DNA of 45,396 nt, taken from contig JAGANS010000053.1 of NCBI GenBank assembly GCA_017624155.1, positions 1 to 45,396 of the forward strand, written 5' to 3'. The notes under the pieces were generated by a model. That model did no database searches, was not told the origin of the DNA, and saw nothing but the letters and a program-made list of their open reading frames with translations. Positions 24,934 to 33,277 of this stretch are shown here, piece by piece (the stretch's first letter is position 1; each line of letters starts with the position of its first letter). A program made the translations under genes and the position numbers. Origin of the DNA: Muribaculaceae bacterium (lineage in GTDB: Bacteria > Bacteroidota > Bacteroidia > Bacteroidales > Muribaculaceae).

Positions 24934-26304
24934 TCACGCAAACAGGGTGCGGAAGGCTTCGTCTACGCGGGCTACTTCTATGATTTCGATATTGAAGCGG
25001 CTGAGATCTACGCCCTTGAGATTGCCCTTGGGTACAATCATCCGCTCCATGCCCAGTTTGCAGGCTTCCGACACTCGTTGTTCGAGCCGGCCCACGGGAC
25101 GTATCTCTCCCGAGAGGCCTACCTCTCCGGCCATACAGGTGGAGTGGGGAATTACGGTATCGAAGTTGCTCGACAGTATGGCCGATATTACCGGCAGGTC
25201 AAGTGCCGGATCACTTACACGGAGGCCGCCGGCAATGTTCAGGAAGACATCCTTGGCTGCGAGTTTGAATCCCACACGTTTCTCGAGCACTGCAAGCAGC
25301 ATGTTCATGCGCTTGGAGTCGAATCCTGTGACCGAGCGTTGCGGTGTGCCGTATGCCGCGGTGCTCACAAGGGCTTGTACTTCGATAAGGAAGGGCCGGG
25401 CGCCGTCGATGGTGACACCTATTGCAATGCCGCTCAGAGCCTGATCGGCTCCTGTGAGCAGGAGTTCCGACGGGTTAAGTACCTCACGCAGGCCGCGCTG
25501 CCCCATCTCATATATACCGAGTTCGCTCGTGCTGCCGAAGCGGTTCTTGATGGCGCGCAGGATGCGGAACATATACTGGCGGTCGCCCTCGAATTGCAGC
25601 ACAGCGTCGACGATGTGTTCGAGCACCTTGGGACCGGCAAGCGAGCCCTCCTTGGTTATGTGGCCGATCAGAAGCACCGGCACTCCGCTTTCCTTGGCAT
25701 ATTTCAGCAGCTGTGCAGCACATTCGCGCACCTGGCTCACGCTGCCGGCCGACGAGTCGAGTGCCTCCGAGGCGATGGTCTGTATCGAGTCGATAACAAC
25801 GATGCCCGGATTTATTGCCTCGATATGAGCGAAAATATTTTCAAGCGATGTCTCGCAGACTATGAACATGTTGTCCGATCCGCGACCTATGCGGTCGGCG
25901 CGCATTTTTATCTGCGTGGCGCTTTCCTCGCCTGATGCATACAGTATGGTTTTGCTGCGGATAGCCAGCAGATTCTGGAGCACGAGTGTCGACTTGCCAA
26001 CGCCGGGTTCGCCGCCTATAAGGACCATTCCGCCAGGCACGAGGCCGCCGCCGAGCACACGGTTAAGCTCACCCGACGGCAACTGTATGCGCGGTTGCTG
26101 TTCGGCCGATATTTCATTGAGCACCTTGGCTTCCGACGGCCCGCTTCCGGCCACGGGCGACGGCGAGCGCGACGGCTTGGCCACTACCTTTTCCTCGACC
26201 ATGCTGTTCCATGCGCCGCAAGCCGGGCATTTGCCTTCCCAGCGCGGCGACTCATGGCCGCATTCGCCGCACATCCATACCGATTTATATTTAGTTTTTG
26301 CCAT
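24934..26304 (-). CDS. radA: DNA repair protein RadA (Sms)
   Basis: RecA-like ATPase that promotes branch migration in homologous recombination, 456 residues (normal length). It has an N-terminal zinc finger (CGECGHESPRWEGKCPACGAW), Walker A GGEPGVGKST, Walker B GIVVIDSIQTI, the RadA-specific KNRFGSTSELG motif and a C-terminal Lon-like domain (LNIAGGLRVSDPALDLPVISAILSS is within it). It is the last gene of a four-gene minus-strand operon, seven bases after the methyltransferase gene. The convergent AT-rich repeat lies just beyond its stop. Confidence 0.97.
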   Translation of the reverse strand: MAKTKYKSVWMCGECGHESPRWEGKCPACGAWNSMVEEKVVAKPSRSPSPVAGSGPSEAKVLNEISAEQQPRIQLPSGELNRVLGGGLVPGGMVLIGGEPGVGKSTLVLQNLLAIRSKTILYASGEESATQIKMRADRIGRGSDNMFIVCETSLENIFAHIEAINPGIVVIDSIQTIASEALDSSAGSVSQVRECAAQLLKYAKESGVPVLLIGHITKEGSLAGPKVLEHIVDAVLQFEGDRQYMFRILRAIKNRFGSTSELGIYEMGQRGLREVLNPSELLLTGADQALSGIAIGVTIDGARPFLIEVQALVSTAAYGTPQRSVTGFDSKRMNMLLAVLEKRVGFKLAAKDVFLNIAGGLRVSDPALDLPVISAILSSNFDTVIPHSTCMAGEVGLSGEIRPVGRLEQRVSEACKLGMERMIVPKGNLKGVDLSRFNIEIIEVARVDEAFRTLFA

Positions 26305-26311
26305 GATGATG

Positions 26312-27079
26312 TCAGAATTGCCGTGAGCGGAATTGTGAAAGCACTATAGCCGTGGCGGTTGCCACGTTGAGTGATTCGGAGGTCGGGCGTCCGGCAGGGT
26401 AGGGTGGAATGAGCAGGCGTCGCGTCACTGTCGCGGCCACCTCGGGTGATATGCCACGACCCTCGTTACCCATCACAACGATTCCGTTGTGGCTCAGCTG
26501 TGAAGAATATATGTTGTCGCCATCGAGGAATGTGCCGTAAATCTTCGCACCGGCGCGGGCTGCCTCGCCGAGCATGGCCGGCAGGTCGCCGTACACTACC
26601 CGTACGCGCGATATTGCGCCCATTGTGGCCTGTATTGTCTTGGGGTTGAAACAGTCGACGGTATCGTTAGAAGCTATTACGGTTGTGATGCCCATCCAGT
26701 CGGCCGTGCGCATGATGGTGCCGAGGTTACCCGGATCCTGCACCCGATCGAGGGCTACGATAAGCTGCGTAGCTGCATCATCCGCATGGAAAGCCGCCGG
26801 CTCGGGGAGTTCGTAAACGGCTATCACATCGGGCGCCAGACTCATCGATGACATTTCGCCTATCTCGCCCCGGTTGGCCTCGATGATGTCGGTGCCCTCG
26901 GGCAAGCAGTGCGCGGCAAGCCACGCCGGAGTGGCTATGATATGACGCACGGCAAAGGCTCCGATGGTGTCGAGGACACATTTTGTGCCTTCGGCCATGA
27001 ACGCACCTATCTTGCGCCGTCCTTTGATCTCGGCGAGCGATGCTATGTCGCGGCGCAGGGCTTTTGTCAATACAGTCAT
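26312..27079 (-). CDS. TrmH/SpoU-family RNA 2'-O-methyltransferase
   Basis: Transfers a methyl group from AdoMet to a ribose 2'-OH of rRNA or tRNA. The 255 residues have an N-terminal L30e-like substrate-binding part (KGRRKIGAFMAEGTKCVLD) and a C-terminal SPOUT knot with the three SpoU motifs: DRVQDPGNLGTIMRTADW, VVMGNEGRGIS and ESLNVATATAIVLSQF. The target nucleotide cannot be deduced. It lies 15 bases after bioB and seven before radA in the same operon. Confidence 0.93.
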   Translation of the reverse strand: MTVLTKALRRDIASLAEIKGRRKIGAFMAEGTKCVLDTIGAFAVRHIIATPAWLAAHCLPEGTDIIEANRGEIGEMSSMSLAPDVIAVYELPEPAAFHADDAATQLIVALDRVQDPGNLGTIMRTADWMGITTVIASNDTVDCFNPKTIQATMGAISRVRVVYGDLPAMLGEAARAGAKIYGTFLDGDNIYSSQLSHNGIVVMGNEGRGISPEVAATVTRRLLIPPYPAGRPTSESLNVATATAIVLSQFRSRQF

Positions 27080-27094
27080 TGGTTTAGCGGGCTC

Positions 27095-28045
27095 TCAGAA
27101 TGAATATCCGGCATCGTTGGCGAGCCGGCGGTCTTCGTCAACTGTCGAGCCGATTGTGGTGAGCAGGTCGCCGACTATGCCGCCGTTGATGCCGATGCGC
27201 ATGGCTTCGAGCTGGGTGTCGCGGCTCAGGCGCTTGCGGCCGCCGGCAAACCGCAACTGGGTGCGCGGATGCACGAGCCGGAATATAGCTATCGTATCCA
27301 GAATGTCATCGTCGCTCAGCGGTGCGGTACCCTCGAGCGGGGTGCCGGGAATCGGCGACAGCAGGTTGATGGGGATAGAGCATGGCCTGGCCCGGCGCAG
27401 TGTCAGGGCAAACTCGATACGCTGCATTTTGCTCTCGCCCATGCCGATAATGCCGCCCGAGCATACCTCCATATCCAATTCGTGAGCATAGCCTATTGTG
27501 CGCAGCTTGTCCTCGATGGAGTGGGTGGTGCACAGGGTAGCAAAGTGCGACGGAGCTGTTTCCAGATTGCAGTGATACCGGCGCACGCCGCTGTCGTATA
27601 GCTGCTGCATTTCCTCGCGGCCGATGAGTCCGAGCGAGGCGCAGGTTGATATTCCCACCTGCTCGTGTATGTCGCGCAGCATACCGGTGATTGTCTTCAG
27701 GGCATCGCCCTTTACGGCCTTGCCGCTTGCCACAAGCGAGAAACGCTTTACCCCACACTCATGATTAAGTCGTGCGGCCTGCATACATTCCTCGTGACCT
27801 ATCATCGGATATTCTTCACAGCCCGTATGGTAATGGGCCGACTGTGCACACCACTTGCAGTTTTCCGAGCATTTGCCCGAGCGGGCGTTGACAATCGAAC
27901 ACGAGTCGAATACCGGCGGGCAGAATTTTGCTGTTACTTCGGCTGCGGCTTCGCGCAGTTCATGCGACGGCACGTCATACAGGCCATAGGCTTCCGCTTC
28001 CGAGAGTATGCCTCCGTCAAGTATCTTTATTAATAACTCTTCCAT
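27095..28045 (-). CDS. bioB: Biotin synthase
   Basis: Radical-SAM enzyme that inserts sulfur into dethiobiotin, the last step of biotin synthesis. The 316 residues hold the SAM-cluster motif CSENCKWC in SGKCSENCKWCAQSAHY, followed by SLVASGKAV, CASLGLIGREEMQQLYDSGVRRYHCNLET (split by family-typical spacing), GGIIGMGES and the C-terminal FAGGRKRLSRD with the [2Fe-2S]-ligating Arg region. Its ATG directly abuts the upstream stop (no gap). No bioA, bioD or bioF gene is in the window. Confidence 0.96.
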   Translation of the reverse strand: MEELLIKILDGGILSEAEAYGLYDVPSHELREAAAEVTAKFCPPVFDSCSIVNARSGKCSENCKWCAQSAHYHTGCEEYPMIGHEECMQAARLNHECGVKRFSLVASGKAVKGDALKTITGMLRDIHEQVGISTCASLGLIGREEMQQLYDSGVRRYHCNLETAPSHFATLCTTHSIEDKLRTIGYAHELDMEVCSGGIIGMGESKMQRIEFALTLRRARPCSIPINLLSPIPGTPLEGTAPLSDDDILDTIAIFRLVHPRTQLRFAGGRKRLSRDTQLEAMRIGINGGIVGDLLTTIGSTVDEDRRLANDAGYSF

Positions 28046-28600
28046 TCAGTTAAAATCCATCTCGTCGAATCCTTCGGCCTCAAACTCGTCGGGGTTGAAT
28101 GATTCCGAGCCGTAGAATTCCTCGTCGATATCGTCGGCCGACGGGATGGCTTTCGCAGCTTTGGCGTCGATCTGAGCGTCGAACTCGTCCATGTCGACGG
28201 TCTGTTTCGGTGCGTGGCCGAGCGACAGAGTGCATACCGGGTCCTTGAGTGTACGTCCGGGAATCATCTCTTTCATTTCCATGAACAGGGCGCGGTCGGT
28301 CATATAATCGAATACGAAGAGCAGTTTCTGACCCTCGTCGTCGATAAAGTCCTCAAGCACCGCATCGTCCATGAGCCATGCTTCCTGATCGGAGTCGAGA
28401 TCCATGTCTTCGTAAGTGATTTCCTTGCGCTTTTCCCAACTGTCGTCGCAAATAAAGAACGAGTCCATCATCGTCTTTTCCCATCCGCAACTGTCGCATA
28501 TTGCGTTTTTGAGATCGAGAAATGTGGCCTGTGCGTCGATTTGAATTTCACGTTTGAATGTCTCGGCGCCGTCCGAAACAATTCTGAAATTGAAAATCAT
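28046..28600 (-). CDS. pRiA4b ORF-3-like protein
   Basis: Acidic 184-residue protein resembling the plasmid pRiA4b ORF-3 domain family (N-terminal FRIVSDGAETFKREIQIDAQATFLDLKNAICDSCGW, then FFICDDSWEKRKEI). The C-terminal 60 residues are strongly acidic (DDIDEEFYGSESF, ending FDEMDFN). The family is widespread in Bacteroidota but has no established function. It is the first gene of the operon pRiA4-like, bioB, methyltransferase, radA, and its stop touches the bioB start. The family call is from memory. Confidence 0.75.
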   Translation of the reverse strand: MIFNFRIVSDGAETFKREIQIDAQATFLDLKNAICDSCGWEKTMMDSFFICDDSWEKRKEITYEDMDLDSDQEAWLMDDAVLEDFIDDEGQKLLFVFDYMTDRALFMEMKEMIPGRTLKDPVCTLSLGHAPKQTVDMDEFDAQIDAKAAKAIPSADDIDEEFYGSESFNPDEFEAEGFDEMDFN

Positions 28601-28750
28601 ATAGTTATGCTTGTGTTAAGTTATAAATTCCTTTTATTTGAAATTCCAATGGATTTCATGGTGCGAAGATAATAATTATAAGCTGATAAATGCAAATAAT
28701 TCTGCGAAAAAATTTAAATGCGTGCGCCGAAAGCCGGTTAATATCGTTCT

Positions 28751-28779
28751 GTTGCAACAAACGCAACACAATCGTTGCG
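28751..28779. promoter_or_regulatory. Candidate operator upstream of HTH gene
   Basis: The palindrome GTTGCAAC (28751-28758) is followed three bases later by CGCAAC (28762-28767) and GTTGCG (28774-28779), a 6-bp inverted repeat around ACAATC. The sites share the half-site GTTGC and lie 44-72 bases ahead of a -7 box (TAACTTTG, 28823-28830). They could bind the HTH protein encoded at 28898. The remainder of the 28601-28897 gap is AT-rich and shows nothing else. Confidence 0.4.
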
Positions 28780-28822
28780 ATAAATGCAATGCTTAAGTGC
28801 TTTATACCAAATACTTATGTAG

Positions 28823-28830
28823 TAACTTTG
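28823..28830 (+). promoter_or_regulatory. -7 box of the small HTH gene
   Basis: TAACTTTG matches the Bacteroidota -7 consensus exactly, 67 bases before the ATG. No clear TTTG lies at the -33 position (only TTTA nearby). Confidence 0.5.
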
Positions 28831-28897
28831 CATTAGTTATAATACCACACATCTCCAGTATCCGTTTACTATAATAATTCCCCCATCTATTTTCACC

Positions 28898-29122
28898 ATG
28901 GAACCCATAGGACAGCTTATAAAAGACGAACTTACTGCCCAGGAGCGCTCGGTGGCATGGTTTGCCCGCAAACTCTGCCTTGACCGCTCCAATGTCTATC
29001 GTCTTTTTCAGAAAAACAGTATCGACACATCTTTGCTCATGCGAATTTCGCTCGTGCTCAACAAGGATTTCTTTTCATTGCTGTCCGATCAGGTGAGGAT
29101 GCGGCGAGATTTGCAACAATAG
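28898..29122 (+). CDS. Small helix-turn-helix protein
   Basis: A 74-residue protein that appears to be little more than an XRE-type helix-turn-helix: helices at about 5-12 and 18-25 (VAWFARKLCLD), recognition helix RSNVYRLFQKN, then IDTSLLMRISLVLNKDFFSLLSDQ. This RSNVYRLF pattern is common in small Bacteroidales DNA-binding proteins. It has its own -7 box and paired GTTGC-type sites upstream, consistent with autoregulation. Whether it controls the surface-lipoprotein gene 143 bases downstream is unknown. Confidence 0.75.
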   Translation: MEPIGQLIKDELTAQERSVAWFARKLCLDRSNVYRLFQKNSIDTSLLMRISLVLNKDFFSLLSDQVRMRRDLQQ

Positions 29123-29164
29123 TGTGTCAACTACGCTACAACACAGCTACTTACATCATAAACA

Positions 29165-29195
29165 TTTGTCGTAACTTTGTCGTGTTGTAAATTTG
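29165..29195 (+). promoter_or_regulatory. Promoter of the large surface lipoprotein
   Basis: TTTG (29165-29168) and TAAATTTG (29188-29195) are spaced by 19 bases. A second -7-like box, TAACTTTG, lies at 29172-29179. The start codon follows about 70 bases later, leaving a leader of roughly 60 bases. Confidence 0.7.
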
Positions 29196-29265
29196 TCGGC
29201 CTTGTGCCGGCTCCAAACCGGATAATAAACAATCAATCCACATTAATAATTTATTAAAACAATTT

Positions 29266-32200
29266 ATGAACAAAGATTTATTGAAAATCGCGCTTCTTTC
29301 GCTTGTGTGCGCATCGATGCCGGCTTCGTTCACGTCCTGTAAGGACTACGACGACGACATTGATCGTCTCAACAAGGAAGTCGCCGAGAACAAGTCTGCT
29401 ATCGATAATATCGCGCAGAAGGTTTCTCAGGGTGGTGTGATTACTTCGGTTGTTCCTACCGCTGATGGCAAGGGTATTGTCATCAATATGGAAAAGGATG
29501 GCAAGACCGAGAGCTTTACCATTCAGAACGGCAAGGATGGCCAGAACGGCAAGGATGCCGACGTATGGACCATCAACGCCGAAGGCTACTGGTGCAAGAA
29601 CGGCGAGCCCACCGAATATAAGGCTATCGGCCAAAACGGTACTAACGGTGCCGATGGCAAGCCCGGTGAGAACGGCAAACCCGGCGAAACCGGCGCCCCC
29701 GGCGACTACTACAAGCCCAACAACGAAGGCTACTTCGATCTCTATCACTGGAACACCGAAACCGGCAAGTGGGATGTTACCAAAAACGTTATCCGCTATG
29801 CTACCGACGGTGACAAGATCACTGCTGCTGTAACAGCCAACGACGTATTCCTCTTCGGCGTTGCCGGTCAGGATGGCGCTATCGTACTTGCCAAGACAGG
29901 CGCTCTCCGCAGCCTCGTCTTCAAGCCCGACTTCTACTATCAGGGCATCGAGGCTATGGACGCTGCTACCTTCAAGTTCAACGAACTCAGGCTCAATCCT
30001 GTTACTCCTGACGGCAAGAACGGCGAAGACGCTCCCGAGGTCAAGGATCTCGTAAGCATGACTCCCGCTCTGGTAGCCAACTACTATCTCAACCCCTCGA
30101 GCGCTAATGTAGAGAATATCTTCGGCCTCGAATTCATCACCGAGGATCTCGTTTACGCACGTTCTGCTTCATCTGTTACCGCCAAGATCTTCGACCAGTC
30201 GGCCAAGAACGGTATCCTTACCGTAAAGGCTAATCTTCAGGGCGACATCAAGAGCATCAACGATGACGACCAGGTTACAGTACTTGCCCTCAAGGCCCGT
30301 CTCAACAAGGACTCGAAGGCCGGTGCAGCCGACACCGTTATCGTATCTGACTACGCTGCCGTTCGCGCTTCATACTACACCAACATCGACCTCGCAGTTC
30401 CTGCAGGAGCTACCGGTGTGACACTCAGCAATCCCCCCTCGCCCGATCACTGGTACACCAAGGCTGCCGACGCTATCGCCGCCGAGCCCGCTCTTACCAT
30501 CGCCTGGAACAATAAGGAAGGTATCGACCTGTCGAAGTACATCCAGGCCGACTACACCAATGCTGAAGGCAAGCACGTTAAATGGGCAAAACCCGTCAAC
30601 GAATATGGCTTCAAGTACAACTATGAACTCGTAGGCTACACCGAAGGTACAAACGTTACCTCGCAGTCGGCCCACGCTGCTCTCAACCCCGCCAACAACG
30701 CTATCATCCACGCTCAGATGCCTAAGGATGGCAAGTGGCAGCCCTGGTGCGACGATCAGAACAAGGCTTCTGTAGGCCGTATGCCTCTCGTCCGTGTAAG
30801 CCTCGTCGATACCGTCAGCGCCAACCGTCCCGTAGCTGCTGTCGCTTACGTTAAGCTCGAGATCGTTGTTCCCGGTGCAGTTCCTCCTGCCGAGGCTGTT
30901 ACCCCTGTTGATTTCACATGGTCAAAGGATTACGGTTACACCGTTAGCTGCGCTACTGCCGATCAGGAATTCAAGCTCGCCTGGTATCAGGTTGAAGAGC
31001 GTATCCTCGCTACCCTCAATATGGAGAAGGCTGAGTTCGAGAAGAACTACGAGCTCCGCCTTAAGAAGAACTCGGATGATCCGTCGCTTGCACAGCAGGT
31101 TACCGTAGCTGCCGACAAGAGCATCAGCAACGCTGCCGTTGAGTATGGTAAGGTTAACCTCATCGACGACCTCAACGAAGGTACAACCACCCGTGTGCTC
31201 AAGTGGACTATCAGCGCCAACGATGTTTACAACTACTTCACCGGCTCGACCAAGCCTACCTCGATGAAGGTAACCGTGGTTTACGACGGTAAGAAGGGTA
31301 CCCGCTACGAAGGCACACATGTGGCAGTTACATTCACATGGGCTCCCGATCCCCTGAATGTGAATCCCACAGCAGCTGTCGATGACAACAGCAAGATTGC
31401 TGAGCTCTGGTACACCTACAACAGCGCCGTATCTGCATCGAACGGTGGCAAGAAGGAAGAAACACACTTCAATGTAGCTGTCCCCAACAACAATCTCACA
31501 TCCGCTGCCTGCACATTCATCAACAACATGCTCTATCCCTTTGTCGGCAACGAGATGGTAGGCCTCACCGGTCTTAACACCACAATCTATAAGGACTACG
31601 TCAACACAACCGACGCATTTGAGTTCACAACCCTCGCCAACGCTCCCACAGAGGTCAAGGGTATGTCGGGTGCTACTTACGTCCTTGTTCCTGATGGTGC
31701 AGCTCTCAAGGCTTATATCAAGGGTCAGCCCGCTACTACAGCCGTTGCAGTAGCTAAAATTGACAACAGCAAATACGAGGTGGAATATCAGAGCAACGAT
31801 GTTGCCAAGGATATTCTCAACTATGCAGGCGCTCAGGATCTCGCTTATGGTCAGACCCTTGCCGCTACCGTTAAGGTAACTGCCGAGAACTCTTGCCAGA
31901 AGCCCCTCTTCCTCACCAACAACACCTACAATGTACGCTTCCTCCGTCCTATTACAGTTACGAGCAAGGAAGCTCCCGGCCTCGAAGACGCTCATGATGA
32001 TGGCTCCACCCTCGAGATCGCACAGTGCATCGGCTTCAAGGACTGGCGTAACATTGCCTTCACTACTGCCAACAAGTATCTCGACTACTATGGTGTGGAA
32101 GGTGTATATGTCGGCATCCTCAATGCTACCACAGGCAAGGTTGATATTGTAGAGAAGAATGAAGACGGCTCTCCCAGTGACATCACCAAGTATGTAACTA

Positions 32201-32442
32201 CAAACCTCAACGGCGGTTCACTTGATAGCCAGAAGCTTTCGAGTGTCCTCCCCGACATCCGTCTTACATACACACCCGACGACAACCTTACCCTTACCAC
32301 TATCGGTAAACTCAACTACAAGAACGGTGGCAACGTACTCGGCTACGCTTTCCAGATCCGTGTTCCCTTCGTAGTTAAGTACAAATGGGGCTATGTCAAG
32401 CTCAACCTTGACATAACCGTTAAACCGACCATCGGTCAGTAA
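29266..32442 (+). CDS. Large surface-exposed lipoprotein with PL29-N-like region
   Basis: A 1058-residue lipoprotein: signal with lipobox ending FTSC (Cys25), then KDYDDD, an acidic signal like the one that sends Bacteroidota lipoproteins to the cell surface. Residues 30-55 form a short coiled coil. GKDGQNGKD and a collagen-like run of G-x-y triplets (122-146, GQNGTNGADGKPGENG and onward) follow. The rest is Thr/Asn/Ala-rich beta-type sequence. The N-terminus resembles proteins annotated as having a PL29-lyase N-terminal domain, but I see no lyase catalytic domain. Codon choice (gct, ggt, aac, ctc, gta) resembles rpsO and mdh and suggests very high expression. Exact role unknown; a structural surface protein is plausible. 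Confidence 0.75.
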   Translation: MNKDLLKIALLSLVCASMPASFTSCKDYDDDIDRLNKEVAENKSAIDNIAQKVSQGGVITSVVPTADGKGIVINMEKDGKTESFTIQNGKDGQNGKDADVWTINAEGYWCKNGEPTEYKAIGQNGTNGADGKPGENGKPGETGAPGDYYKPNNEGYFDLYHWNTETGKWDVTKNVIRYATDGDKITAAVTANDVFLFGVAGQDGAIVLAKTGALRSLVFKPDFYYQGIEAMDAATFKFNELRLNPVTPDGKNGEDAPEVKDLVSMTPALVANYYLNPSSANVENIFGLEFITEDLVYARSASSVTAKIFDQSAKNGILTVKANLQGDIKSINDDDQVTVLALKARLNKDSKAGAADTVIVSDYAAVRASYYTNIDLAVPAGATGVTLSNPPSPDHWYTKAADAIAAEPALTIAWNNKEGIDLSKYIQADYTNAEGKHVKWAKPVNEYGFKYNYELVGYTEGTNVTSQSAHAALNPANNAIIHAQMPKDGKWQPWCDDQNKASVGRMPLVRVSLVDTVSANRPVAAVAYVKLEIVVPGAVPPAEAVTPVDFTWSKDYGYTVSCATADQEFKLAWYQVEERILATLNMEKAEFEKNYELRLKKNSDDPSLAQQVTVAADKSISNAAVEYGKVNLIDDLNEGTTTRVLKWTISANDVYNYFTGSTKPTSMKVTVVYDGKKGTRYEGTHVAVTFTWAPDPLNVNPTAAVDDNSKIAELWYTYNSAVSASNGGKKEETHFNVAVPNNNLTSAACTFINNMLYPFVGNEMVGLTGLNTTIYKDYVNTTDAFEFTTLANAPTEVKGMSGATYVLVPDGAALKAYIKGQPATTAVAVAKIDNSKYEVEYQSNDVAKDILNYAGAQDLAYGQTLAATVKVTAENSCQKPLFLTNNTYNVRFLRPITVTSKEAPGLEDAHDDGSTLEIAQCIGFKDWRNIAFTTANKYLDYYGVEGVYVGILNATTGKVDIVEKNEDGSPSDITKYVTTNLNGGSLDSQKLSSVLPDIRLTYTPDDNLTLTTIGKLNYKNGGNVLGYAFQIRVPFVVKYKWGYVKLNLDITVKPTIGQ

Positions 32443-32479
32443 TTTGACATCCCCTCGGTTAAATCAATAAATCAACGGG

Positions 32480-32505
32480 GCAGGGGCGTAGCTTTACGTC
32501 CCTGT
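32480..32505 (+). terminator. Hairpin after surface lipoprotein gene
   Basis: GCAGGGGCGTA (32480-32490) pairs with TACGTCCCTGT (32495-32505) over 11 positions with two G-U pairs and a four-base loop. The tail (CTCTATCT) is only moderately T-rich. It lies 38 bases after the stop. Confidence 0.6.
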
Positions 32506-32530
32506 CTCTATCTACCGACTAAATTTTTAT

Positions 32531-33037
32531 ATGAAATCATTACTTTCAATCGCAGCTTGTCTGTTTGTGGCGCTATGCCTGTGCTTCACATCATGCGGCG
32601 GCTCGGCCGACAAGGGTTCCGCTCTCCCCGAGGAGAACCGCATGGTGCTCACTCAGCAGGATACTACCGAGAGTCTCGGGCTGGTGCGTCAGTTTATGGA
32701 CTGCGTCGTTGCCGGTGATGCCGATGGTGCGGCTTCGCTCCTCTATATCGTCGACTATGACGACGAGGACCGCGAGCCTTATCCCCTCACCCTCGAGCAG
32801 CGCGACAAGCTCGCTGCCATGCTTTCAATGCCTGTGAAAGGATACGAAATCGTGGACTGTATATATCATTCGCCCGAAGTTAACGAGGTGCAGTGCCGCG
32901 TCAATGTCAACGACCGCATCAGCACCAACTGGTATTTCAAGCCGGTGCGTTATCTCGGCCAATGGTATCTTTGCCTCAAGGAATCATCCAACGGCGATTA
33001 TACCATGGAAGGCAAAAAGGCCGATGTGGCGATATGA
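32531..33037 (+). CDS. Hypothetical lipoprotein, NTF2-like fold possible
   Basis: A 168-residue lipoprotein with signal MKSLLSIAACLFVALCLCFTSC (Cys22). The mature region (ESLGLVRQFMDCVVAGDADGAASLLYIV, then EVQCRVNVNDRISTNWYFKPVRYLGQWYLCLKES) has the helix-then-sheet pattern of DUF4878 or NTF2-like proteins, small domains that often bind ligands or other envelope proteins. I cannot place it in a named family. It follows the large surface lipoprotein by 88 bases, with a hairpin between, and has its own terminator. Confidence 0.72.
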   Translation: MKSLLSIAACLFVALCLCFTSCGGSADKGSALPEENRMVLTQQDTTESLGLVRQFMDCVVAGDADGAASLLYIVDYDDEDREPYPLTLEQRDKLAAMLSMPVKGYEIVDCIYHSPEVNEVQCRVNVNDRISTNWYFKPVRYLGQWYLCLKESSNGDYTMEGKKADVAI

Positions 33038-33131
33038 AAACAGCAAGATAGGTTTCTCATATTATAAGATATTATGATTGAATTAGTAGATTGAAACATT
33101 TAAAGTTTTCACAAGCCTTTAAATAACCCGG

Positions 33132-33165
33132 ATACCCTTCGTCGTGACGACGCGGGGTATTTTTT
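33132..33165 (+). terminator. Intrinsic terminator
   Basis: ATACCC (33132-33137) pairs with GGGTAT (33155-33160), with an inner CGTCG/CGACG stem (33140-33144, 33148-33152) capped by TGA, then TTTTT. It ends the small lipoprotein transcript about 95 bases after its stop. The rest of the 33038-33277 gap holds only this and the mdh promoter. Confidence 0.82.
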
Positions 33166-33218
33166 ATGTCTTTATGTCAGCGGCCGCACTACGTTTCATG
33201 CCGAAAACATCAAATAAA

Positions 33219-33250
33219 ATTGCTTTTTCAGAATTATTTGGTTAAATTTG
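33219..33250 (+). promoter_or_regulatory. mdh promoter
   Basis: ATTG (33219-33222) and TAAATTTG (33243-33250) are spaced by 20 bases, with the ATG at 33278. Confidence 0.7.
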
Positions 33251-33277
33251 CGCTGTTAATTTAATTAAACCAACCTT

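Noticed and set aside
29266-32442. Polysaccharide lyase or SusCD-type utilisation locus
   Set aside because: Only an N-terminal region resembles PL29-annotated proteins; no catalytic domain, SusC/SusD pair or glycoside hydrolase is nearby.
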